Assembly (NCBI GenBank): GCA_963971405.1 | Contig: OZ020487.1 | Location: 42,443,039-42,507,038, forward strand | Direction of reading: 5' to 3' | Source: Psococerastis gibbosa | Lineage: Eukaryota; Arthropoda; Insecta; Psocodea; Psocidae | DNA length: 64,000 nucleotides | Shown: positions 1 through 11,500 of the stretch, piece after piece | Layout: each line of letters opens with the position of its first letter | Position numbering within the stretch: the stretch's first letter is position 1 | Translations under genes and position numbers: made by a program | Notes under the pieces: model-generated | The model's database searches: none | Told to the model about the DNA's origin: nothing | What the model saw: the letters and a program-made list of their open reading frames with translations, nothing else

Positions 1-1000
1 GATCGATCTGTTGCCCTATGTCTTGCCCTGCTGTACTGCTCTGCCCCAAGTACAACCTACCCCTCTGTGCCTCTTTAAGCCCTCTATTGTACCATTTTTG
101 TACCCTCAATGATAATAGTAATGATGATGACGGTGATAAGTGCTGGTGTGTTTTTTTACGTGTATTTTTTGGAGAAGCCTTGACAACGCCATGTTCGGAA
201 GTGAAACCGGTGTCTCGTTGCTGTTTTTCGTGGGTTTTTTATTCTCTTTCGAGGCTATATTATGAGTTTTAGTTGCTTTATATGGTTGCTTTCCTTAATA
301 CGTAGTATTAGGAAAGCTTTGTGATGGTAAATTTTTTTGATTCCGAGATTTCAACGGATTTACACGTTTTGATGTCCCAGAAACCCAAAACATTGTTTTG
401 TTGGTCTGTTTGTTTGTTAATCGATTTGCGGTGGATTTTGATAAAATTTGGCATGTAGGTATACACCAATCATACCTCGGAACAATTTTTACTTTATTTT
501 GGGGGGTTTTATTCTAAAAAAAACTAAAAAAAAGGCTATAGAAATTATTTCTAAAAAAAACTCTCCAACTATTTCTTTTAAATTCACATATATTGTCTTC
601 TTCTTGAGTCGCAAACTATGGATTGGTTTGCAGCGAATGTAGTCGTTATTAATGTTATCAAAACGCAAACGCTTCTTCCTTGATAGTTTGTTTCTGGGGG
701 TAAAAAAAAAGAAACTAAATTTTCATGGAAAATGACTAAATAATTTTTTTCTGTGGAACCTTTATATCAATCAGAAAGAGTAACAAAACCAAAGAGGTTG
801 CTTTCCCACGCTGCGCCTTTACTTAATTCATATTAACAAGCCTTATCTACATTGCGGTGAGTTGTCTCGTATCAGTATAAAATCCCACACCCCCCTATCA
901 GAAACTGATTTGCAAGTACTTGCTGTTTTGTTTCTGTGTGGTAACGGGATCGTATACGGTTGAATGCATTCTGCAGGAAGAAACGCTTAATTTCTGTAAA
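1..1000. other. AT-rich sequence without a recognisable gene
   Basis: There are homopolymer A and T runs and short open frames with no family resemblance. I see no splice-framed coding segment, RNA gene or paired inverted repeat here. It lies upstream of the flippase gene and may be intergenic. Confidence 0.5.
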
Positions 1001-1017
1001 CTTGCTAGTAGTAGTAT

Positions 1018-1245
1018 GGTTGGACACAGTCCCAGGCCACAGTGTGGGCCCATAGGACAGTGGACCTCCTGATTATAGTGGATTCCGAACCACTTGGGAA
1101 CCACAGTGAAGTCACACGATTAGTTCGGAGGTGACCAGGACAAGTCCTACCATGTTTCCCTACCGGCACTGTGCACATGACCAAGTTATCTGCAGCTTTG
1201 AACCTGCTCTTGTCCGCTAGATTCAACGTAGTATGGCTGCCGGCT
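1018..1245 (-). repeat. Interspersed repeat R3, minus-strand copy
   Basis: The reverse complement matches 9409-9640 closely over about 220 bases, including the blocks AAGTGGTTCGGAATCCAC and GTAGGGAAACATGGTAGGAC. Related, more divergent copies lie at 20655-20960, 27922-28012 and 42583-42860. It shows no tRNA-type B box, no coding potential and no terminal inverted repeat, so its class is unknown. Short open frames here are incidental. Confidence 0.75.
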
Positions 1246-1403
1246 AAATTTGCTAGTAAGAATATTTTGTAAAAACCAGCAATAACGGTAAAAAAAGTGA
1301 AAAGTCTTCCGTGTCACTTAATATGGCAGCCCAGAGCCGTTTTTAAATTACTTACGAGCGCACAATGAAAAGAAACCACTGCCTGTATTCCCTTCAGCGT
1401 TAT

Positions 1404-1622
1404 AAATAAGTAAATAATGAATTTTTGTACTATTACTATGCCAACCTAGCGGAGTTAGGGCTTTAAAGCCCCTTACTTATATTTAAAAAACCCGGGACTG
1501 CCTTCTTTACATGCCCTCCAAATCATGGCCAGATAATTTAGCAAGTGTGGGGCTCGAACTAACAACCTTTCCGGTGAAAGTCAGGGTCCGTACCGCTACT
1601 CGACGATGCATGTCCTGACTAT
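1404..1622 (-). repeat. tRNA-derived SINE-A, minus-strand copy
   Basis: On the minus strand a tRNA-like head starts near 1622. It has a polymerase III A-box-like GTAGCGGTACGGAC region and a B box GTTAGTTCGAGCCC, followed by a body containing TTGGCATAGTAATAG and an AT-rich tail with ATTTATTTAC units. The best copy is at 15545-15775, and others are at 17421, 40998 and 53025. Non-coding; mobilised in trans by a LINE. Confidence 0.75.
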
Positions 1623-1939
1623 CGTTATGCTTATGTGTCACGTAGACACTAAAAAACGGTTTATACGACAATGTAATTGTAATGAAGGGAGGCAATAATA
1701 ATCCCATATCTGGGTCATGTTACTAAAAGGATTCCGGTCTTATCCGTTAATTACAGTAACTTTATTACTGGGTTTGATTTTGTAATTGCTTAGTATTTTT
1801 TTTTTTACCAACTTTTCGCAAGATCATTGATTGATTTACGACTGTACAACGGGGAATTAATTAATTTAGTCAAAAATTAACTATATTTAACTATTTGGAC
1901 ATTTCTACGTTAATTGGGTCCTAACACAGAAATATTACC

Positions 1940-2106
1940 CAAGGCCGTAGCCAGAAATTTTTCGGGGGAGCGGGGGGTCTATCTGCCGTCACATGAGGTG
2001 AGGTAACCTTTAAAACTACATTCTATCGAGTGTACGCTGAAAATATTTCGGGGGGGGGGGGTCCACAGACCCCCTGTACCCCCCCCCCCCTCTGGCTACC
2101 GCCTTG
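1940..2106. mobile_element. Short hAT-like non-autonomous element, G/C-run rich
   Basis: The ends are inverted: CAAGGCCGTAGCCAGA on the left and TCTGGCTACCGCCTTG on the right. The middle has long G and C runs. ATATTACC lies immediately left (1932-1939) and again four bases past the right end (2111-2118), which may be an 8-bp target duplication with an imprecise end. Related scraps containing GTGTACGCTGAAAT and CTCTGGCTACGGCC lie at 6382-6462 and near 56345-56390. Confidence 0.6.
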
Positions 2107-2237
2107 ATACATATTACCTACTCTTTTGATTTTTTTCGTCAGGCAGCTTGTGATACAGCCGCATTAAAATGGACTATCCGGGTAAACATGAGTGACGTTA
2201 TATTTAGCTAAATCAGGCTGTGCGTGTAGTAGACATC

Positions 2238-2527
2238 ATGTCAGACGATAAACCAAATAGTCTGGCTCCCATTTTGAAGATGGAGGACGTCGTGGAGATG
2301 GAGACGATGTTGACTCCGGAGGGACCAAGCCGTCGGCGTCGTCGAGAGGACTCCGAGGAGGACGACGACCTATCCAACAGAAGTGCCGCTATTGAGGTGC
2401 AGTCGCAGGGCAGCGGCAGCAAGCGCGTGCAAATCGTCGTGGACCGGTACTACCGAAGACGGTCCTCGGACGCTCCCGGACGCATGTGCAAGTGCTATAA
2501 TAGAGACTATCCGGTCTCTAGTCGAGG
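2238..2527 (+). CDS. ATP8B: Candidate first coding exon (N-terminal tail), acidic and Arg-rich
   Basis: An ATG with A at -3 opens at 2238, and an in-frame TAG lies upstream at 2205. It encodes about 96 residues of low complexity: an acidic stretch EDSEEDDD, an arginine cluster RRRRR and [13 protein letters not shown]. Base composition is clearly more GC-rich than its surroundings, as in the other exons. The best donor is G|GTAAAC at 2528, which leaves phase 2, whereas exon 2 needs one base from the preceding exon. Either a small exon (length 2 modulo 3) between 2.5 and 7.0 kb was missed, or this exon belongs to another isoform or gene. The P4 family has a variable cytosolic N-tail, so sequence similarity cannot decide. 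Confidence 0.5.
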
Positions 2528-5500
2528 GTAAACAGAAGTCTCCAGATAATAAGGGAAATTCTCACTATGGCCCGGTCCCACCATTGCTTGAAAAGTATGG
2601 CCGTTCCGTGCAGTATTCCTTACCGATACATTTCAAGTGATGAACTACCCGAAGGCCGGGTCCCGCGGTTGCTTGAAAAGTGTTGGTAAGAAACACCGGA
2701 ACACCAATCATTGCATGGCCGTTTCGTGCAGTATTCCTTACCGAGACTTTTCAAGTGGTGAACTACCCGAAGGCCGGGTCCCGCGATTGCTTGAAAAGTA
2801 TGGCCGTTCCGTGCAGTATTTCCTACCGAGACTTTTCAAGTGGTGAACTACCCGAAAGCCGGGTCCCGTATTGCTTCAAACGTATCGGTAAGGAATACTA
2901 CCCATCTTGGTAGATGGGGTGTGCCAATTTGCCAATTTTAGACTAGTCATTTTACTTATACTATTTAGGGATACTATTCGTTTCCTCGGGGGCTTAGAGT
3001 GGGTGTCCTTAATAGGGAATCGCTGAAAATTAATAAATACAAGTATTTTGCAGTGCCATCTGCTCCGAGATAGGTCGATAAGCGAAAGCTTGAGTGTGTA
3101 ATATTACTGTTTGTAAAAAATTGTCAATATATTGCCCCCTGTCCGGAGTTACCGCCAAGGAAAAAAGTGAAGTGAAGTGTATCAAAATCTGGAAGGACAT
3201 TTCTTCTTACCTCGATGGTAGCTCTAAGATGATTATTTCTTGTGAAATTTAATTTTGAACAAAAAATATTGTGAGAACATAACGGGGTGGGCTTTTAAGC
3301 CCTATTATAGGAGAAGCAGAATGCCATCATGAAAAACTAGGGCGGAAGCGTATGGATGATTAGGTTATTGACCTGTCAAGGAATGTGACTGCCCCCAACC
3401 CCTTGAGAGTTTTTCTGAAAAGGTCAGGCCAAAATGTACTTGTCAAGACTTGAGAACTGCAGCAAAAAGGTTCCGCAGGGGATTCCAGGGGAAAAAACAT
3501 CTCGGGATATTGGGGAGTAATTTTGAAATTGGAATTTCTGCAGCTCCCCGCGATATGAAGTCAAGAAAGGGCCTGTCATTCGCACTTATACTGTCTATTA
3601 GAAGCTCTACTGGTGTCAAGGGTTTGTGGTGGGGAGGTTTGAGGATTAATAAGGTCAAAGGGCAGTAGGGGAAAATGGGACTGTAGGTTAATATGGTTAA
3701 TTAGTTATTAAGGTATTATTATTTATTTTTTAATAGTAGTAATAGCTTGTATTTTTCTTCAAGTATACAAATTACAATACAATTACATTTGGAGGGGAAG
3801 CCCAAAGGACAAGTCCCGTGCTGAACCCCCTTTTTACAAAAGATGAAGTAAAATAAAATAAATGTACAATTTAGTGTTTTTCAAAAAACAATTTGATATA
3901 CAGTAAGACACTATACACCCGGGTATTTTCATTCGCCATTTTGAATCCTATATGGTAAGTATTGTAAGAAAGTAAAAGAATAAAAAGCACGAAAACACGT
4001 TTTAGTATTTTTTTATTAAGCATTTCCCTAATTGGTAGAACGTTTTTTAAAAATAATAATAAATAAACAACGATAGATTTCTAAACATAAATAGGTAAAC
4101 ACCCAATGCTTTGCTTATACACCAGATTTTAAAATGGATTCAAAATGGCGAATGACAATTCCTGTCTAATATAGAGCCCTCAATGGTCAGCTTGTCTCAG
4201 CTTGTCCATTATCGCTTGTAGCCGGTGTAGGTTGACATCGAGGATGTACATACCAGTTTGTCAATGACCAAAAATGCATGCGAAAACAGTACAAACAATG
4301 TCCGAAATCCATGGGGTCGTTGACTTTGGACAAGGGACCTATGGGCCACTTTACGTAGGCCTGGGTCCATTAAAAAAAATTAAAAAAAATTAAACAAAAT
4401 TTCAAAGAAAACATAAACGGATGTGAAATTTTTATTGCTATGTAATTGATATTTCTGGTAAAATTTGATTTAGTAATAAAAAAAAACAAAAAAAAACGAC
4501 AAACGACAAATCTTTTTGAAATCCGCTAAATGCCAATTCGCGTATAAATTCGCTGGCTGTTTGCAATTTTAAGTTACAAGGAACCATTCCGTGTACTGAA
4601 ACCATTTGCCAATCCCCCTATAAATTGTCTGGAGAACATTCTGTTACCCTCGCCTGTCATTCCCACTATCTAGCGAACACCATAATGGGCACCACGGGTG
4701 CAAAAGAAGAAGAACTCGGTCTCCGTATGTTTGTGTTAATAAAGACTCTCGCGAAGGTGTCAGTTTAGGGTCGGAAGGTTCGCTGCCGGGTCATGGACGT
4801 CCGAACACCCTGCGGGAAAGTCTTCTGACCGTTCTCGGGAAGTTGGTGGTTTGGCGAGGATCCAGGAATACAGGCACTACCCATGTACCACCAGAAGTGG
4901 TGCGCAGCGTTCGAAATATGCGTCAGTATTTTTTTTTCTTTGCATGTCCAACTGTGTTTGTAGGTGAAGTTGAAGACTTCAGGCTAGTGGGCCAGGAGCT
5001 ACGAAGAAATACGATCATGATGTATCCTAGACTTGTATCTGTACTTGGTTAAGTCATGCTTTCGCCTGTTTCATTGCGTCAATGGTAAGCTGGTCTCAGC
5101 TTGTCCATTATCGCTTGTAGCCGGTGTTGGTTGACATCGAGAACGTATACCAGTTTGGCAATGGCCAAAAATGCATACAGAAACAATACAAATAATGTCC
5201 GAAATCCATGGTCGTTGGAATTGGACAAGGGACCTAATGGGCCACTATAAATTGGCCTGGGTCCATAAAAAATCCTTCAAAAATTAAATTAAATAAATAA
5301 ATAAAAATCCCTGACATTCCTTCTTCTATCGAATGGGTCCTGTGTGATGGCTCTGTGAAATACTATTTCATGCAAGTAGCAGATGTTTGGGAGGGGAGGG
5401 GGGGGGGGTAAATATTGTAAATATCAGCGACGCCTTTTTTTACGAGATACGTCCCTTTATGACTTACCTCTTGTACTTCTAAGAGTCGGAGGTTGTTGAC

Positions 5501-8500
5501 ACATGTGGTTGTATCACGTACCTAGTTCTTTGCTGTGATGTATGCAGACAGTTTAATGACCTGCGTCAATTAGCTATTGTTTAGTAGCAGATAGTGACAA
5601 GAGTTAAATATGTTAAAACATCAATAATTGAGCACTGTAGTGTGATACAATTTTTATTTAAAGAAAATTAACTTGCGGGCAAATTAAATATAGTTTGGAT
5701 CAGTGGCGTACCCAGAATGTTTTTGTGGGGTCCGGTTTTCATGTAACATCAATAGACAACAGTTTGCCCACTTACGAGTACCAGTGGCGTAACGATAGGA
5801 TTTTGAAGGCGGCGGTGTTTTATTTGGCGCCCCCACCCATTTTCGTAAAAATTTAGAAAAAGAGTATGAAGCCGTTCTCTTGGACGTACGTAGCTTCTAA
5901 TTATTAATCTTAATATGGAAAATTCGAGGGTTCGGGAGGGGGTCTCCCCTGGGGATTGTTTGAAAAAATAGGTCTCAAATAGTGGGGTTTTACGCATTTT
6001 GTCTTTGATTATGCAGACGAGAACTTTATTAACAAAACTAGAAACAGTAGGACCGGGGGGTCTCCTCGGGGGAATTTTTTAAAATAAAGAGACCCAGCGG
6101 ACTGTGGAAGACACAGGACAGGAGGGCCTATGAAGGTGAAGAGGGGCTGAGTGACAGGAAGCTGAAGGTGTGAGAAATTGCAGCTAAGTTTGGGAAATCA
6201 AAAAGCGCTTTTCCACCGACGTCAATAGTTCACTATTGACGTGTTTGACGTGGTAGCAGACATTAAAGACAGTGTAAAAATTGTCTGCTACCACGTCAAA
6301 CACGTCAATAGTGAACTATTGACGTCGGTGGAATAAGCGCCAAAACGAATATAAACGAAACGAAATATATTGAAAACTCTATTATATCTAGTGTACGCTG
6401 AAATGTTTTTGGGAGGGGGGGGGGTCCAGACCACCTGGACCCCTCTCTGGCTACGGCCATGTTGGTGATTGTGACCCTTATGGTATGCGTAAGTGTTTGC
6501 AACAGCAATCTTATCAATTTTATAGCTTTAAGTTGTGGGGGGGGGGGGAAGAAATTGACGCAAGCGTATAATGTTGCAATTAACCGCTGGGTCTATGAAT
6601 AATACAGCCCTCCCTCCTCTCTCCCCTCATTTGCGAGCCGAAGTGGCGCTATCCATAATGAATTGTGGCCTTGCCTACAAGTACCTGCATTCTACTACAC
6701 GTCTCTTTTTCTGGGTTATTTCTTTAGGAATTCATGGTGGCAATTATCTTATCTATTTTTAAGTTTTAGAGAACTATGTATGGCGTCATATCATATGGAT
6801 GATGGGGGTATGATTCATGGGGTCGAATTTTTAGTTTGTGGTGTTGCGATGTTTCAAAGAATTGCGTGAAATGTATTTTTGTGCCCAGAAATTTTCATGC
6901 CACTCTGCAACGTTGCAATTATTATTACAATTAAATTACCTTCTTTGGTATGTTTTTCAGAAACAGAAAGGAGAATTCGAGCCAACGACAGAGTATACAA
7001 CGCGCAGTTTAGATACGCGGTGAGTTCTATGTAGTATATTTTAATTTAATTTAATAAAATAAAAATAAAATGCACCTTCTATGGTTCACTAGACGGATTT
7101 TTTGACCGAGCTCCAATTCCTGCAGCCGTAGGACGAACGGAAAATAATAGCTTAACCGGGAATTACCATAAATAAACCCTAAGAAACTGACTTCCCGGAA
7201 TTAAGAGGATATATGCTACATAGCTGGCACCCCAAAATTAAATAATTTTCATTTCTTATTCCATTAACTCAGCAAGTTATTACACATTTGGCTCATTTAA
7301 GTTGCAGAAGAATACTTCATGCATCATACTATATAATTGGGTATTTTTATTTTTCGGTTTTGTAGTTTTTCCAAAAATGCTAGTTTACGCGAAATTTTAG
7401 TCCCCAATGGTTTATATGAAAGAACTAAGGTACCAATAATTTAATGTTTCATATTATATTATGCATGAAGTAGTCTTCTACAACTTACATGAGCCAAATC
7501 TTTAATAACTTGCTTTGTTAATTAATTTAAAAAGTCAATAAAAGCAACAAAATTAATGTTCTACATAGCATTTTATCCTCTTAACAGAAATACATATTTA
7601 TTTATTTATTATTTATTCAGGGTTGTAGAAACAAAATGGAAATGACCACCTGCAGTCTGATCGAGGCGATTATAATACCGGGGTTAAATAAATACCCTAG
7701 GATTATAACTGTAAACAAACAAATTTTGAATAGCACTTTCCATTATAAAATTATCTTGTTTACCAGGGGATTAAATAGATACCGGTATTATAAACGCCTC
7801 AATCAGACTGCAGGCTGCAGCTGGTTCCATTGGATTTTTTTTTTTTGACTCGTCTATCGCCCTATTTAGCGTCATTGTTGGTTTTATACGTATTCCCTCT
7901 GTCACGAATTAAATTAATAGTAAGAAAAAGGACCTGACCGCTACTGGAGATAAGCCAACGCGTTTTCTTAAACCTGGCAAGGGTCCAGCGGTCTCATGCA
8001 ATATCCAATTATATAGACTTGCATTATTCTATAAACCCGGCAGTTGATGGTAGACAAAAGACATAGAAAATGCTATTCTCCATAGGGGTATTCCCTGTGT
8101 TTGGTTTACCTTAAGGGAAAGTCGGAAACTGAGGGAAAATAGAAAAATAGAACTCCAGTTTTTCTACGTAGAAAAATGATGTCATGGAGAAGTGTTTCTC
8201 TGCGTTTCCCACTTTACCCAACCGGCAGGTTGGGGAACTGCACTTGGGTAATTGAAAACGGCCATATTTGTTGTTGTTTTGAATTTGAATTTTGCTTTTT
8301 ATTTTTATTTAATTAAAAAAATGAGCTCTGCGACAGAAATTAATAAAAAATAACAGAAGGAAATATGTGGCAAGAGGTGGACTGTAGCAGATGTTCATAA
8401 GTTGATAGCAAAAGAAACTTTTGAAGCAAGTTAGGTTAGGTTTTTCTATTTCTATGGCTAGCGGAGGTATCCTCACGCTGAGCTATTTCTCTGTTTTCCC

Positions 8501-11500
8501 ATTTTCCTTTTTCTACCAACCCAGTGAATACCCGTAATAATACCACTACTCTAGCTAGGGTATCGTAAAAACGGGCGAATTGGGGGCAAAACCTCATTTT
8601 TAGATTTGGTGCCCAATTATATATTTTCATAGAAGCGAAACATCAACGAAGGGAACTACAAAGAATCGTAAACAATAGAATACAGTTTCGCATTAATGAA
8701 AACTATACTTTGAGCTCAAATCTAACAGTAAATTTTGGTCCCGGTTCACCCAAGCGTCCCTATTCATCCGCTTTTATAAAAAACTATATTCTCAATAATA
8801 CTACGTATTCTACCAAGGGTACAGTAAAAACGGGTGAATACTGACGCGTGGGTGAATCATTTATTTATCGGGGCAAAACTTCATTTTTAGATTTGGTGCC
8901 AAAATACAGATTTTCATAGAAGCAAAACTTCAACGAAGGAAAGTACAAAGAGTCGAAAACAAAAGAATACATTTTCGCATTTATGAAAACTATACTTTGA
9001 GCTCAAATCTAACAGTAAATGTTGGTCCCGGTTCACCCAAGCGTCCCTATTCATCAGTTTTTATAAAAAACAATATTCTCAATAATACTACTATTCTATC
9101 AAGGGTACAGTAAAAACGGGTGAATACTGACGCGTGGGTGAATCATTTATTTATCGGGGCAAAACTTAATTTTTAGATTTCGTGCCAAAATACAGATTTT
9201 CATAGAAGCGAAACTTCAACGAAGGAAACTAGAAAGAGTCGCAAACAAAAGAAAACATTTTCGCATTTATGAAAACTACACTTTGACCTCAAATCTAACA
9301 GTAAAGTTTGGTCCCGGTTCATCCATACGTCCCTACCTTTTCATCTGTTTTTATGGTGCTTAAATAAAAAACATACTGCTTACTTAAATTACTTGTACTG
9401 TGTAAGCCGGCCGCCTTAACAAGTTGAATCCAGCGGACCAGAGCAGGTTCAAAGATGCAGATAACTTGGTAGTGTGCACAGTGCCGGTAGGGAAACATGG
9501 TAGGACTTGTCCTGGTCACCTCCGAACTAATCGTGTGACTTCACTGTGTTTCCCAAGTGGTTCGGAATCCACTGTAATCAGGAGGTCCCCTGTCCTCTGG
9601 GCCCACACCGTGGCCTGGGAATGTGTCCAACCATACTATTACTACGAAAATTACTTCCACAAAACTTTTACCTACATACATTTTTTTTATCCAAAAAATG
9701 CCGAACCGTAACCTACCTTCTATTGCATCTTCCATTACTATACTATTACAACTAATCTCATACAATTTCTTTAAGCTACAATTAGAGACCTCCTTTTTTC
9801 GTAAAATATCGTTCATGTGGCCATAAATGAGTAGAAGAAGAAATGTTCCCATACATTTTATGCATCACTAACACAGTTTGGCCACAGTTTTGGAAGGCAT
9901 GGACCTTACCTAGCTTTGCACTGTGGCCAAACGATGATAGTGCCTGCTGCATACTATGTATTAAAATGGGGAGCAATGCTTCTATTTCAAATTCTCATTG
10001 ATGGCGCCACGATCGGTATTTTAGGCGGGGTTTCCACCGACGTCAATAGTGATAGTAGTAATGGTGGTATTGACGTGATTGACCTGGTAGCAGACATTAA
10101 AGACAGTCTGAAAATGTCTGCTACCACGTCAATATCACCATTACTATCACTATTGACGCCAAGGAAAACCCCGCCTTAGGAGAAATATCAGACTGTATAA
10201 AGAACGTCTTGAGGGGTGTCCAATTTAATTTGCTCAACGGTCCGGTACTGACAGGCGATTCGAACGCCAGTGATTCGCTGAGTAATTCGTCATGGGAGCT
10301 GTCGCTGTCGATTTCTGTCGCTGGCTTGTCACAGGTGCACGGGTTTCCCCTCCACACGCCAGCGATACACCAGCGACCTAGAAACCTTCTGGAGAGTGTT
10401 CTGAATTAGACTTTTTTTTCATCAATCACTTACCCATTTGTTCCGTGACAAATTTATCAGTGAACTGCCGGCGTTCGAATCGTTCGTTTGTACCGGGGCT
10501 TAATAAATTATTCTCCATCTGCGTATTCGCTCAACTCCAATGCCCTGCTTCTAGATGTTTATTTATTTATTTTTACGTGGTTGCCTTTACCGGTTTGGAA
10601 AGTTGGGGCCCCGGAAGACTTTTCCGATATTTTTTGTCTTTCCTTTGTACCATGATCCTTCGATGCCGCGCTGTGAGCAACAAGACTGCATTCTGTTTTT
10701 ATTAATTATTAAATTTTCCTGTGGTGCTGTGGAACTTTAAATTAGTCAGCTCAGCCCATTTGTGAAATTCTTAGCAGATTATTCAATAGAATGCACTTTA
10801 CCATATAATAAACAATGCAAAAACTTTTCAAATATTTAATAGGAAAAACTAGACTTCTATATAGGAGAGGTGGGACATTCCACCGCGCCAAATTGTTTTT
10901 TGAATTCTACGGCCAGTGAATGGTATTTGGCGGGCTCAAATGTTCCATCTTTCCATCTCCTACGTATAGATCTCAAGTAAAAACATTTTAGAAAGTAGGT
11001 GTGTTTTTGGGTTTATTCCAAAAATGACAAAAGTCTAAGTTTTAGGTCCGATACACGCGGACGATTCTCGCAGTCGTGATTTGCTGACGGCTTGTTCATT
11101 GTAGCCATATAGCTAGCAGGAGATTTCTTGACAATTTCACTATTTCAGAACCTGGCCTGAAGCTGACCGGTGGTGGGTTCGGTTCTTATTTAGTATTTAA
11201 ATGCAACTACTATATGAAGAACCAGTAGAATCCGGGTTGATGGGCCGTGGTCGAATTGAAACTGAACTTCCAAACGTTTCGTCAACATCTTTCGGTCGAC
11301 ATCTTCAGTGGCGCTGCGTAGACTTCGAAGGTTGTACCTTGGTGGCTCCGCAGCGAGTATTTAAATGCAACTACTATATGAAGAACCAGTAGAATCCGGG
11401 TTGATGGGCCGTGGTCGAATTGAAAGTGAACTTCCAAACGTTTCGTCAACATCTGCGGTCGACATCTTCATTGGCGCTGCGCTGTGGCTCCGCAGCGAGT

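Noticed and set aside
2220-2422. Minus-strand frame rich in Ser/Arg opposite exon 1
   Set aside because: It is the antisense of the acidic/arginine-rich exon and reflects its repetitive codons.
7201-7584. piggyBac-type element from TTAA at the ends of the D elements
   Set aside because: D4 lacks TTAA on the left, but TA is present on both sides in all five copies, so a TA duplication fits better.
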